DNA of 64,000 nucleotides from positions 1,299,501 through 1,363,500 of the forward strand of contig NZ_CP021425.1 in NCBI RefSeq assembly GCF_002162375.1, in the 5' to 3' direction. This stretch comes from Oleiphilus messinensis (GTDB lineage Bacteria > Pseudomonadota > Gammaproteobacteria > Pseudomonadales > Oleiphilaceae). The notes under the pieces were generated by a model. The model worked only from the letters and a program-made list of their open reading frames with translations. It was not told the origin of the DNA and ran no database searches. A program made the translations under genes and the position numbers. Shown here one piece after another: positions 8,594 to 18,400 of the stretch. Positions within the stretch are counted from its first letter, which is position 1; each line of letters opens with the position of its first letter.

Positions 8594-10543
8594 ATGAGTG
8601 GTATGGGCGGCATTGTCAAGTTTAACGGTGAGCGGGTTGAGCAAACGGAGCTTGATCGAATGCTGAATATCCTCAGACCCTATGGCCCGGATCGGGAGCA
8701 AACCCTGAAGCTCAACAACTCAGGGTTTGTCCATACGCTGATGCGGGTCACCCCGGAAGACTATTTTGAACGTCAGCCCGCCAGAGTGGGTTCAAATCAG
8801 ATACTCTGCTCCGATGCGCGCATCGACAACCGGGAAGAGCTTTGCAGTCGTTTTAATCTTCATCCGGCAAAAGCAAAAACACTTCCCGATAGTTTTTTTA
8901 TCCTGAAAGCCTATGAAAAGTGGGGTGAAGCGTGTCCGAACTATTTGTTAGGCGACTTCACCTTTGTCATTTGGGATGCAAAAGCACAATCTTTGTTTGC
9001 GGCACGGGATCATTTTGGGGTGCGGCCCCTGTTTTATGTTCATAAAGCGGGAACCTTTGCCTTCGCGAATGATTTACGAGCACTACTGAGTTTGCCGAGC
9101 GTTGAACGCAAGCTGAATGAACAAAAAATAGCCGATTTGCTGGTTTTATTACATGCCGATACCGTTCAAACGTTTTATCAGGACATCTTACGTCTACCAC
9201 CGGCTCACACGCTAACAGTGGGCGCATCAGGAATTAGGACAAAACAATATTATGTGCTCGAGGAAAATATAAATGATATTCGATTCTCGTCTTCTGAAGC
9301 CTATGCGGAAGGTCTCCGTGAAAAGTTGACGACAGCTGTGAATTGTCGTCTTCGCTCCCATACATCTGTTGGTTGTGAGTTGAGTGGTGGACTCGATTCA
9401 TCGAGCATTGCATGTGTTGCTGCGATTGAGCTCCAAAAAAAGAATAAAACGCTGGAAACTTTTTCATCGATTCCACCTCATGACTATGAGGGGTACCACA
9501 GACCTGGATGGTCTTTTAATGAAAAGCCCTGTATTCAGTCAATTGCTGAGCTGTATCCCAACATTAACCCAAACTTTGTTGTTACATCTCCGGATGATCA
9601 ACAGCTAATCTCTTCGATTGAGGATACGTTCTACCAACAGGGAACTCCCACGCGGGCAGTATTTTGGGAGTGGATTCGGGCGTTATCACTCAGTGCGAGA
9701 CAAAAGAACTGTCGAGTGATGTTATCGGGAGCGAGTGGAAATACTACGATCAGTTGGGATGGGAAGTGCTTGTATTCTGAGATGTTTTTTAAGCGAAAAT
9801 GGCGGCATTTGTTGAAGGCCGTGATTGACACAATAAAGAACCGTCCTCTTGATACCAAAAAAATCGCGCGGGAAATTCTTTCTACAACTCTGTCTGATTC
9901 GCTATGGTCTCGCTTAATAAGTCGACGAATATACCCCGAACCACCTTGGAACGCCCATTCTTATATAAACCCGAGTTTTGCATCCAGGTTGAGATTGCAA
10001 GAGCGCTTTCACGAACTTGGCTGGGATCCTTTCTACCGGCCATTGTCAAATGGACGTGCAACTCGTTCCCGAATACTGTTAAAGGGGGCCCGGTGCGATG
10101 CTGTAGACCATATCAGTGCCATGCGTTCAGTAACTCATGTCGAGCGCCGAGATCCGACTTTGGATAAGCGAATTGTAGAATATACCTTGGGCATACCTGA
10201 AACTGAATACCGCCAGGGATTTAATAGCAGGCTCTTAATTAAAAGAGCGATGAAAAATACTGTGCCGGAATTTGTATTACAACGGCGTTTCAGAGGCGTT
10301 CAGGCTCTGGATTTTTATCCATTCTACCAGGAGTGTACCGAGCAACTCATAACCTACGCTCAAAAGTTGGAACAAAATGATCTGGTCGATGAAGTGATCA
10401 ATACTCAAAAGTTGAAAAAGGTGATTCAGGAATTAAACAGTATGGAGATGCAACCGTTGGCGCGTCTCAGGGCCATGCAATCCTTGAATAGAAGTTTTAT
10501 GATCGCCTCGTTTATCCATTGGGAAGAGAGGGCTAACTGTTAG
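8594..10543 (+). CDS. Asparagine-synthetase-like lasso cyclase (C)
   Basis: 649 residues. The N-terminal half resembles the glutaminase domain of asparagine synthetase B, but the protein starts MSGMGGIV, so the nucleophilic Cys at position 2 is absent and glutamine hydrolysis is not expected. Residues 264-271 (SGGLDSSS) form the ATP-pyrophosphatase loop. This architecture is that of lasso cyclases such as McjC, which adenylate an Asp/Glu side chain and join it to the new N terminus. The expected substrate is Asp38 of the precursor (core position 8) and Gly31. The gene lies between the CobS-like gene (divergent) and the precursor gene (convergent). The region around 9240-9900 looks richer in A+T than its neighbours. 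Without the neighbours it could be an exosortase-associated amidotransferase, but the precursor makes lasso cyclase the better reading. Confidence 0.85.
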   Translation: MSGMGGIVKFNGERVEQTELDRMLNILRPYGPDREQTLKLNNSGFVHTLMRVTPEDYFERQPARVGSNQILCSDARIDNREELCSRFNLHPAKAKTLPDSFFILKAYEKWGEACPNYLLGDFTFVIWDAKAQSLFAARDHFGVRPLFYVHKAGTFAFANDLRALLSLPSVERKLNEQKIADLLVLLHADTVQTFYQDILRLPPAHTLTVGASGIRTKQYYVLEENINDIRFSSSEAYAEGLREKLTTAVNCRLRSHTSVGCELSGGLDSSSIACVAAIELQKKNKTLETFSSIPPHDYEGYHRPGWSFNEKPCIQSIAELYPNINPNFVVTSPDDQQLISSIEDTFYQQGTPTRAVFWEWIRALSLSARQKNCRVMLSGASGNTTISWDGKCLYSEMFFKRKWRHLLKAVIDTIKNRPLDTKKIAREILSTTLSDSLWSRLISRRIYPEPPWNAHSYINPSFASRLRLQERFHELGWDPFYRPLSNGRATRSRILLKGARCDAVDHISAMRSVTHVERRDPTLDKRIVEYTLGIPETEYRQGFNSRLLIKRAMKNTVPEFVLQRRFRGVQALDFYPFYQECTEQLITYAQKLEQNDLVDEVINTQKLKKVIQELNSMEMQPLARLRAMQSLNRSFMIASFIHWEERANC

Positions 10544-10545
10544 TG

Positions 10546-10578
10546 AAGGAGGTTCTAATGTTCGAACCCCGTACGTAA
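10546..10578 (+). other. Six-codon mini-ORF with perfect Shine-Dalgarno
   Basis: Just 2 bp after the cyclase stop there is an AAGGAGG, 5 bp of spacer, and ATG (10558) opening a six-residue frame, MFEPRT, that stops at 10576-10578. The ribosome site is stronger than that of any cluster gene. It may be the start of a lost gene or a regulatory mini-ORF. No longer coding frame follows. Confidence 0.4.
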
Positions 10579-10626
10579 TACGAATTAGCCCAGTGTTGTA
10601 CACATTTAATTTGTAGTGCTCGGGGA

Positions 10627-10764
10627 TTAACTCGGTGTAGATGAGAGTCCATCATTTGGGATGCCTACACCGCCCTTTGTTTCTAGATCGTCCAAGCTTA
10701 CCAATTTTGGTGTGGTCCAGCATTCCTTTGATCGCTGATCTGCTTTTGTTTCAGTTTCTTGCAT
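10627..10764 (-). CDS. Lasso peptide precursor (A)
   Basis: 45 codons, ATG at 10764, with GGGAG 7 bp upstream. The leader has W16-T-T-P19-K-L21, a Trp variant of the YxxPxL motif read by PqqD-type B1 proteins, and then Thr29 at position -2 before the predicted cleavage site after Lys30. The predicted 15-residue core is GGVGIPNDGLSSTPS. Gly1 and Asp8 allow an eight-residue macrolactam ring (GGVGIPND), and the seven-residue tail has three Ser and one Thr and ends in Ser. A C-terminal Ser is the substrate of lasso kinases of the paeninodin type, and an HprK-like kinase is in this cluster. The tail has no bulky aromatic plug, so a stably threaded fold is not certain. The gene follows the 10795-11967 gene by 30 bp on the same strand and converges on the cyclase gene. 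Confidence 0.85.
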   Translation of the reverse strand: MQETETKADQRSKECWTTPKLVSLDDLETKGGVGIPNDGLSSTPS

Positions 10765-10791
10765 TATTTTACTCCCGTTCTCTTTTTGCCT

Positions 10792-10800
10792 ATTCTAGCA
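10792..10800 (-). promoter_or_regulatory. Possible extended -10 promoter for the lasso precursor
   Basis: On the - strand, TGC-TAGAAT reads as an extended -10 (TGn plus a 5/6 match to TATAAT), overlapping the stop codon of the upstream gene. It would start transcription about 20-25 nt before the precursor ATG. There is no good -35, as is allowed for extended -10 promoters. Read-through from the upstream genes is the alternative. Confidence 0.35.
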
Positions 10801-11967
10801 CCCAGTGCATGTTCCGTTTACGGTTAAATTTCCATCTATTGTTGTATTTCCGTTTGAATCAACACTAAATTTTGAGCCCATAAACATAGTGCCATCATTA
10901 TTTAATTGGAAAACTGCACTTGGATTGTCAACATTCTGTATTCTGAACGCTCCATTATTATTGAGATAGAGTTGCCAGGATTGTCCCGAGCCCGCAGAAA
11001 CAATGTTATTTGTAAGTCGAATGATTGGAGCACCATTATTTTTTGCAGTCAACAGTGGATCAGAACCACCAGTATCCTCAATTAAAATACCATTACTCTG
11101 ACCATTTCGTTTAACATGTAAAGGGGCGCTTGCAGTATCTGTTGTCCCCATGCCAATCCCTACATCACCATCCGACTCCACTATCAATTCGCTCACACCG
11201 CCAGTAGTTTGCACATCCAGCAGACCCCGGGGGACGAAACTATTGTCAATATTAATGCCCACATTGGAGCTTGGGTCAATCAGAAATGCATGATTGTTTA
11301 TATTGGATGCATGCGCAACGTCGAACTGACCATCTGGTGTGAGTGATCCAATGCCTACATCGCCATCACTGGCAACAAATAAACTCCCGTTTGGTGCGCC
11401 GGGCTGGATTCGAAATGGTAATAAACCACCATTGGTAACGTCGCGGACAAAGAAATTGGTCTCATTGCCGGATACATCCCAGGTTTGAGCGGCGAAGCCA
11501 CTTGTGCCATCCTGTTCAAGTCGAATACCAGGAGAGTTGCCGTTGGTAATTTGTAATTGTAGTCCCGGTACCGCAGTACCTAAGCCGACATATCCGTTGC
11601 TGTGAACATATAGCGAATTCGTTTTAGCTCCGTGGACTACTTTAAAGGGGATCGTTTCATCGTCAATATTTTCGATCGCAAAATAGTTTGTGCCGCCGTT
11701 CGCTGAGTCATTTGCGGTGAGTTGCCAATCAATGGTTGGAAATCCACCAGCGTTACTGGTGTCCTGAAACTTAATGCGAAGATTGTTTTCCTTGAGTCTG
11801 ATCGTATCGAAACTGAATGTTTCACCACTTGAACAATCCACCCCGATACAAGTGCTTCCCACTACGACGAGATCATCTTGAATGAGCTGATCTGCCTTTG
11901 CGTTTGATGTGGTAACCAACAAGAGAGCGAGACCCCAGACTGCTGCTGTTTTTTGACTACTCATCAC
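10795..11967 (-). CDS. Secreted repeat protein of unknown function upstream of the lasso precursor
   Basis: 390 residues. The N terminus (MMSSQKTAAVWGLALLLVTTSNAKA) is a signal peptide. The mature part has repeated short beta motifs with the rhythm 'NGSLFVASDGDVGIGS', 'NSLYVHSNGYVGLGT', 'SELIVESDGDVGIGM', like the shaft repeats of trimeric tail-fibre or adhesin-type proteins, plus a stretch IRLKENNLRIKFQDTS before a DWQLTANDS segment. It ends in a Cys pair, GTCTGC. I recognise no enzyme domain. Its start codon abuts the stop of the 11968-12396 gene, and the lasso precursor follows 30 bp after its stop, so the three may form one operon. A link to lasso function is contextual only. Confidence 0.7.
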   Translation of the reverse strand: MMSSQKTAAVWGLALLLVTTSNAKADQLIQDDLVVVGSTCIGVDCSSGETFSFDTIRLKENNLRIKFQDTSNAGGFPTIDWQLTANDSANGGTNYFAIENIDDETIPFKVVHGAKTNSLYVHSNGYVGLGTAVPGLQLQITNGNSPGIRLEQDGTSGFAAQTWDVSGNETNFFVRDVTNGGLLPFRIQPGAPNGSLFVASDGDVGIGSLTPDGQFDVAHASNINNHAFLIDPSSNVGINIDNSFVPRGLLDVQTTGGVSELIVESDGDVGIGMGTTDTASAPLHVKRNGQSNGILIEDTGGSDPLLTAKNNGAPIIRLTNNIVSAGSGQSWQLYLNNNGAFRIQNVDNPSAVFQLNNDGTMFMGSKFSVDSNGNTTIDGNLTVNGTCTGC

Positions 11968-12396
11968 TTACTCCCCCATTAATTCCTGCTCGTCCTGATC
12001 CTGTTCAACCAGGCTGTAATTCTTGACCTCAAAGCGCCCAGAAACTTTTTTTACCGTAGACTCACGCATTTCCGACCCTGGAGGGCGGCCATTACCGCTC
12101 ACTACCCGGGTTTTTCCGGTATATTTTATACTACTCACTTCGTAATAGTAGTCACCGTTTCTGGCCAGTTCCAGGTCGCTGGCCAGCACGTCAATACTGG
12201 CGTTGTCATAGGCCTCGTTGAAGGAATAGCTGCCATCACCTGTGATCCTGAGCACCACGCTGTCCACATTGCCACCGGCATCAATATGGATTGAATGAGA
12301 ACGAATGGTCACATCTGGATTGGGCTGGGCTGATGCCATACCTGCGAGTCCTGCCGTCAGAAGCAGGCCCATCGTTAATTTTTTCGATAACCGCAT
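11968..12396 (-). CDS. Small secreted protein, unknown function
   Basis: 142 residues with a clear signal peptide ending ASA (about residue 23) and an acidic C terminus. ATG at 12396 is preceded by GGAGAGGTAAT, a good ribosome site. The mature part looks like a beta-rich domain (VTIRSHSIHIDAGGNVDSVVLRITGDGSYSF pattern, broken here for length by turns). No known family recognised. The stop codon directly abuts the start of the 390-residue secreted protein, so the two are almost surely co-translated. The 231 bp upstream hold no gene and probably the promoter of this unit. Confidence 0.7.
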   Translation of the reverse strand: MRLSKKLTMGLLLTAGLAGMASAQPNPDVTIRSHSIHIDAGGNVDSVVLRITGDGSYSFNEAYDNASIDVLASDLELARNGDYYYEVSSIKYTGKTRVVSGNGRPPGSEMRESTVKKVSGRFEVKNYSLVEQDQDEQELMGE

Positions 12397-12627
12397 ATTA
12401 CCTCTCCAGTTGCGACAATATATTTTCTAATCAGCGCTATTTGGTTTTTCGTCCGTTTGATCACTGGACTTGATACTCCAGTAATTAGTCCTCTTATTAA
12501 AGCTCAATAATCAAGAATTACAAAATACAAAAAGATTAGCAATAAATCAGTTGTTATCCTGCGTATGCCGGTTGTTAAGCTCTGTAAGCCCTTTTCAAGG
12601 TTATTGTCCGAACCTGTCTGTGTTTTG

Positions 12628-15210
12628 TTACGGGTTTTGAGATCGTTGTGAGGGCTCGTAGGTGAGTATGTAGCGATTATTGGCGGGTAGAGGGCCAAAT
12701 GCCTGGCGCTTACCATTTGGCCATATCACGATGACCGTTGCCTTATCCGCTTTACCCAGGCCGAAATGTTGAATTTTCGGCTGGGCGGAGAGGTGACCTT
12801 CACTGCCGGAGACCTGACGCCAGGCATAACCCGTTTCGCCAAACCCCACTTGGATCTGTGCGCCAATTGCATCGAGATTGACCTGTGCTTCGGGGTTGCC
12901 TTTAAGGGTTACTTGCAACCAATTGTTTTTGAGCAATTCAGCATTGTTGCTAAAAACAGAAACTTCATCGTGGTAGTTGTTTAGCGCCAGGTCGAGATCA
13001 CCGTCACCGTCAAAGTCACTGTAAACCGCAGAGCGGCTGTTGCTGTTTATATTCAAGCCGGATTGCGCCGACACATTACTCAATCGTTCTCGACTGTTAA
13101 TAAAAAAAACATTTGGCGTCCGATTAGGTGTCCGTAAATTGCTTTCGTCTTGGTTTGGGCCGAGAACATGATTTGAGTCGTTTCTCTGCCTGTCACCACG
13201 AGTGGTGTTGCGAACGCTGTAGTTGTTTGGATTGTAGTTGCTTAGGTAGTTGCTTAGATTGTAGTCCGTCAGGCCATTCAGGACATAAAGGTCATCATCG
13301 CCATCGTTGTCCGCATCAAATAACGCGGCATGCCACGCCCAGCCTGTCAGATCCGAACGATTTCCCTCTTTATCACTCGGTTGGTATTGAAGCGCACCAT
13401 TCTCGTTCGTTACAGACAAAAAGAGTGTATCACCGCTTGAGCTCGCCGTGCTTTCAGTTCCATTTGCGATATAAAAATCAACCAAGCCATCCTTATTTTG
13501 TTCGGAAAGACCAATACTGGTTGTTGATGATGTTTTATCGAGACCTAAAGTGCGGGTGTAATTGACAAAGCTTTGACCATTTTTGTTGAGAAAGTAAGCG
13601 TTTTTGCCAAAGTCGTTGCCAACGATCAGATCCTGCCAGCCATCCTGATTGATATCCGTATGGGTGACCGTTTGCGACCATCCCTTATCATTGCTGCCCA
13701 GCGCATCGTCTGTAAGCGAGAAGACAAAATCCCCTTGGTTTATGAACAGTTGATTGGCTGTACCATTGGAATTGGCGGTATGCGGCACCGGCAACACACC
13801 TTGTAGATAATTGCCGTAGTACGAGATATAAATGTCGAGCAAACCATCGTTGTTAATATCGACAACGGTGGCCGCGCTGCCAACGAGCCCTTGGCCCCCG
13901 AGTTGTGCTTTGTCGGTTAAATCGGTAAACGTACCATCGCCGTTGTTGCGGTAGGCCCGGTGCGAGTCATTGACATAGGTAATAATAATATCCTGGTCGC
14001 CGTCATTATCCATATCAGCGATCAGGGGTTGCCTCGGTTCGCCCGGTAGATTGTCCTGGGGACGCTTCCAGTCGATCCCGGCTTTGTCAGTAATGTCGAC
14101 AAATTTCCCGCCGATATTTTTCAACAGGTGGTTCCCGGAGCCACTCAGTACCAGCAGATCGATCAATCCATCTCCATCGATATCCTCTGCCGCCAGGCCG
14201 GAACCGCCGAAAACCGGCGGAATGGGCAATATGCCCGTATTTGTGTCCGTGATGAGATAACCGCGCATCAGGCGACTCAACCAGTCAGAGGTGCGATGGG
14301 CAAGGTGAAGATCCCATTCATCATTTCGGTTAGTGAAGTAGGATTGTGAGGGGCTGGCAGATTCCCGTGATGCATCAGTCTGAGTCGCTGAGTCCTGGCC
14401 GGTTGCCGGATGCCGATTGGTGGTGGCCAGTTGTTGTAGTTGTTGATAGGCCTTGACTAATAAATCAGCAGAAAGATAAACCGGCATCTCGGGCTGTTCC
14501 AATCGTGCGGTCTGGCCCGCAACGTTGAGCAGCAATACCCCGTAGCGGGAAATCGCCTGGATCATGTTTTCTGTCGCGGGGGTGTCTGGCGCTTTAGTTC
14601 TATGTGTTGCGATGTCCGAAAGCGCATAAGCGAGATAACGCCACGGTAAGCCGGTATCAAGAAAGGCATCAATATCGTAGGGTTCAATGATGATCTGTTT
14701 ATCTGTCGGTAGATCCGGGAAAAATATTTGCTCCTTATAGGGATTCGCTTTCGAAGGGAGCAGTAACTCAGTGGCTTTTTCGACGGCTTGGGAGCTAATG
14801 ACATCGCTATGGGGTTCCAGCGCTTGCGCTTGAAGATAAAGTGTACCGGCAAAAGCAGTCATCGCTTCAGTCAAGTAGGATGAAAACTTCTTTTGCTCCA
14901 GCTCTGAGTCAGGCAAGTCTGCGCGCGCAAAATACACTTGCAAGTTCCGGGTAAACAGCTCATTGCTGATTTCGGTGTTCTTGCTATGGGCTTCCAGCTT
15001 GGTGTTAATCAGTGTTTCCAGGCTTGAGTGATGCTCGATTAATTCCGTTGCTGGAGTAGACCAGCGTGCCGTTGAACCATTTTGTTCCTGCGCAATAAGC
15101 TGCGCGGGTGCGGACATCGCGGTTAAACCGGTAAGCAAGCAACATATTTGAATAGAAATTCCGCGATTCAAGAGCGGGAGCATAGTCAGTCTCGTATTTT
15201 TGATTTTCAT
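12628..15210 (-). CDS. FG-GAP/VCBS repeat protein with C-terminal UnbV/ASPIC domain
   Basis: About 860 residues from ATG at 15210, with a signal-peptide-like N terminus ending near APAQLIAQ. A helical N-terminal third (about residues 40-300) is followed by FG-GAP/VCBS repeats with DIDGDGLIDL, DMDNDGDQDI, DINNDGLLDI and DADNDGDDDL, and a C-terminal UnbV/ASPIC domain (LDAIGAQIQVGFG...GSEGHLSAQP...VIWPNGKRQ). It belongs to the same CRTAC1-like family as the protein at 1-2906 but has a different N-terminal part and only one ASPIC domain. It is transcribed toward the small secreted protein and lasso precursor, with a 231-bp gap. A start at 15183 (MLPLLN) is possible. Function unknown; likely exported and calcium-binding. 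Confidence 0.82.
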   Translation of the reverse strand: MKIKNTRLTMLPLLNRGISIQICCLLTGLTAMSAPAQLIAQEQNGSTARWSTPATELIEHHSSLETLINTKLEAHSKNTEISNELFTRNLQVYFARADLPDSELEQKKFSSYLTEAMTAFAGTLYLQAQALEPHSDVISSQAVEKATELLLPSKANPYKEQIFFPDLPTDKQIIIEPYDIDAFLDTGLPWRYLAYALSDIATHRTKAPDTPATENMIQAISRYGVLLLNVAGQTARLEQPEMPVYLSADLLVKAYQQLQQLATTNRHPATGQDSATQTDASRESASPSQSYFTNRNDEWDLHLAHRTSDWLSRLMRGYLITDTNTGILPIPPVFGGSGLAAEDIDGDGLIDLLVLSGSGNHLLKNIGGKFVDITDKAGIDWKRPQDNLPGEPRQPLIADMDNDGDQDIIITYVNDSHRAYRNNGDGTFTDLTDKAQLGGQGLVGSAATVVDINNDGLLDIYISYYGNYLQGVLPVPHTANSNGTANQLFINQGDFVFSLTDDALGSNDKGWSQTVTHTDINQDGWQDLIVGNDFGKNAYFLNKNGQSFVNYTRTLGLDKTSSTTSIGLSEQNKDGLVDFYIANGTESTASSSGDTLFLSVTNENGALQYQPSDKEGNRSDLTGWAWHAALFDADNDGDDDLYVLNGLTDYNLSNYLSNYNPNNYSVRNTTRGDRQRNDSNHVLGPNQDESNLRTPNRTPNVFFINSRERLSNVSAQSGLNINSNSRSAVYSDFDGDGDLDLALNNYHDEVSVFSNNAELLKNNWLQVTLKGNPEAQVNLDAIGAQIQVGFGETGYAWRQVSGSEGHLSAQPKIQHFGLGKADKATVIVIWPNGKRQAFGPLPANNRYILTYEPSQRSQNP

Positions 15211-15427
15211 TTTCGGGCTTGGGCAGCAACTGGACGGAAAGCGGCTATACTTTGTCAATTACGGTGTCTTGTCAATTACAGTATTTTGCTACATTTGATG
15301 TATCTCTATCTCGGCAAGTGAATCTTCACGTTATTCTGACAGGTTTGACAGCGTAATTATTGTCCTGGAGCGTTAGCAAAACCAGACTCATTCTGGTGTT
15401 ATCTTTTTGAATTGAAGGTGTTCAATA

Positions 15428-18400
15428 ATGAATTTGCAGAAAAGATTATTATCTCTTTGTGCGTTTATCTTTTTATCTTTTACCGCAAATATCGCTTTTG
15501 CCGCGCCCCCGACATTCTCGATAGCCTTTTCGCCCTCGACAATTGCGCCGGGAGTTTCAAGCACGCTTACGTATACGATCGATAATTCAGCCAATACCGT
15601 TCCGGTATCGAGCCTGAGTTTTAGTAATAGCTTTCCCGCGGGAATGACCATCGCGGATCCAAGCGTCGCGCAAACGACTTGTTTAGATGGCACGTATACT
15701 GCGATAGCCGGTTCTAATTCAGTTAGTTTTACTGATTATCGCCTGGGTAAAGGGGAGTCCTGCACCTTGTCTCTTAAGGTGACCAGCAGTACTCCAGGTG
15801 CGAATGTGAATACAACCGGGGCGCTCAGCTCAAGCGAGGGGAGTGCGGGGACCGCCAATGCAACATTGACCGTCGATAGTTCCCGTCCCGGGTTCAGTAT
15901 GGCTTTTTCACCCAGTTCGATTACGCCCGGAGCGGTCAGCACGCTGACGTATACGATTGACAATTCGCTTAATGGCAGCAATTCAACTTTTTTATTGTTT
16001 TCACATACGTTGCCGAGTGGCGTAACCACCGCGTTGTCCCCGAATGTCAGCCACACTTGTGCCGCAGGGGTCATTACAGCAGCGTCATCAAGTAGTTCGA
16101 TCAGCGGTGCTGGAATAACCGTCAACGCGGGTACGAGCTGTGATATTAACGTGGATGTAACCGCTTCCGCCGCGGGAAATTATGTGAGCACGACAGGTGA
16201 TTTGAGTAGCCAACTATCACCCTCTACACCCAGCGGCGCTGCAACTGCGAGCCTTTTAGTTACCAATCCGTTTCTTTATCTCACTTTGCCTAATGCAGCA
16301 TCACCTGGGTCATCTGCAACATTGACTTTTGACATGACCAACAATGATTTCAGTCGCGATTCTGCCACGGGAATCAGTTTTACGCTGGATTTAAACACGG
16401 CGCTCTCGGGATTGGCTGCAACCAGCTTACCCTCTACCGGATTTTGTGGCGCAGGGTCGACAATATCGGGGACTTCAACCCTGACTATCAGTAACGCGAG
16501 CTTGGCTACCGGGGCGAACTGTCGGTTTGACGTTACTGTCGCTATACCGGCAAACGCCCCTGCGGGAGCTTATACGTTGACGACCAGCATGCTCAATATG
16601 AGCATCGGTTCCGCTACAACTAAACCCGCTGTCAGCGGTACATTGAATATCCAGAAGGCTCCATTATTAACTGCGCTATTCATAGATGATCCGGTCGGAG
16701 CCGGTGAGGATGTTACGTTGCGGTACACGCTGACGAATACAGATACGGCTAATATGGCAAGCGCTATCAGTTTCACCGAAGTTATCAACGATGGTATTGG
16801 GGGGATGGTCGTTAAAACGTTACCGGCTGCCAATAGTTGCGGGTCGGGGTCATCATTTAGCCAAATCTTCGATAATAATAGTGGAGTGAGGACGCTTACT
16901 ATCTCTAACGCGTCTTTGGCTGCTGGTGCTTTCTGTACGTTTGACTACATCTTAACCGTTCCAGATAGTGCTGTACCGGGTACTTACGATTTTACCTCTA
17001 GCGCAGTTTCTGGGTCGGTAAGTGGAAATACGTTGTACTCTGCAGCTGCTACAGACACGTTGACGGTGGTCTCCGCACCGGCACTGACCCTCTCTGTGAC
17101 TGAAGATTCGATACAACCAGGGAATACCGTTACCGCGGAGTTTACCCTGAACTACAGTGCAAATGCCGCTGCAAATGCAACAGGTGTCGGCTTTACGGTT
17201 GATTTGAACAGTGCGCTTACCGGGTTGACGTCAACCACGGCGACGCAAAGCAATATTTGCGGTTCTGGATCAAGTTTTGACGGAACTTCTACACTCACCC
17301 TCACGGGGGCGAACCTTGCTCCGGGCGATACCTGTACGTTCTCAGTTACATTGCAAGTTCCCGGGTCGGCCACACCGAGTACCATTACCATTCCCAGCAG
17401 TAGTGTTTCTGCCACGGTTTCCAGCAAAGCTGTAATTTCCGCTGCAGCCTCAGATACGTTGCTAATTACAGGTTTGTCATTTACGCATCAGTTTATTGGT
17501 GATCCGGCATTACCTGGTTCAAATGTGACCTTGCGTTACACGATTACGAATGCCGCAACAGCATCGGCGGCATCGGCAATTCAGTTCTCACATTCACTGA
17601 CGGGGGTGCTGAATAGTCTAACAGTAACAGGCCTGCCTCCATCGGGATGCGGTGGGACGATTTCTGGAACAAATAATCTCTCGTTTTCAGGTGGCACTTT
17701 AGCTTCTGGCGCGAACTGTTCGTTCGATGTGACGCTATTGGTACCTGCCGGGGCGAGTGCCGGGACTTACACAAGTACCACAAGCGCAATGTCCGCAACT
17801 GTCGACGCTAACAATACGACAACCAATGCCTCGTTTGATACGTTGTCCATCGAGAAACTGACCGTGCTGCTGAGCACAACGGCATCCAGCCCGACAACAA
17901 CCAGTCCCATACCAGTCACCATCGCATTCAGCCGACCTGTGGTGAATTTCGTGGTCAGCGATCTGGTGGTGGGCAATGGCAGCACCTCGAATTTCTCGGG
18001 TTCGGGAGATACGTACACTGTTGACATTACGCCGACAGCAGATGGTACCGTCACCATAGACTTACCGGCAAACGTGGTGGATGATTCAGTCGATAATTCC
18101 GTTAAAAACCCGGCGGCGACACAGTTGTCACTTGACTATAGCTCGTCCACGCCCAATCCCACGGTTTCCATTTCCGGGCCCAGTGCAGCTCAAACCATCT
18201 CAGGCCCGGTCAGTTTTACGGTTAACTACACCAATGCCGATCAGGTCAACCTTAACACCAGTCATGTCACCTTGAACAAAACAGGTACTGCCGACGGCTC
18301 CATTGCCGTGACAAATGGTACGACTAATCCTGCTACGGTGACAGTATCCTCGATAACAGGGCTGGGAACGTTGGGTATATCTATAGCCCCCGGAACCGGG

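Noticed and set aside
12397-12627. Second lasso precursor between the ASPIC gene and the small secreted protein
   Set aside because: I read the - strand here and found no frame with the WxxPxL or YxxPxL motif.
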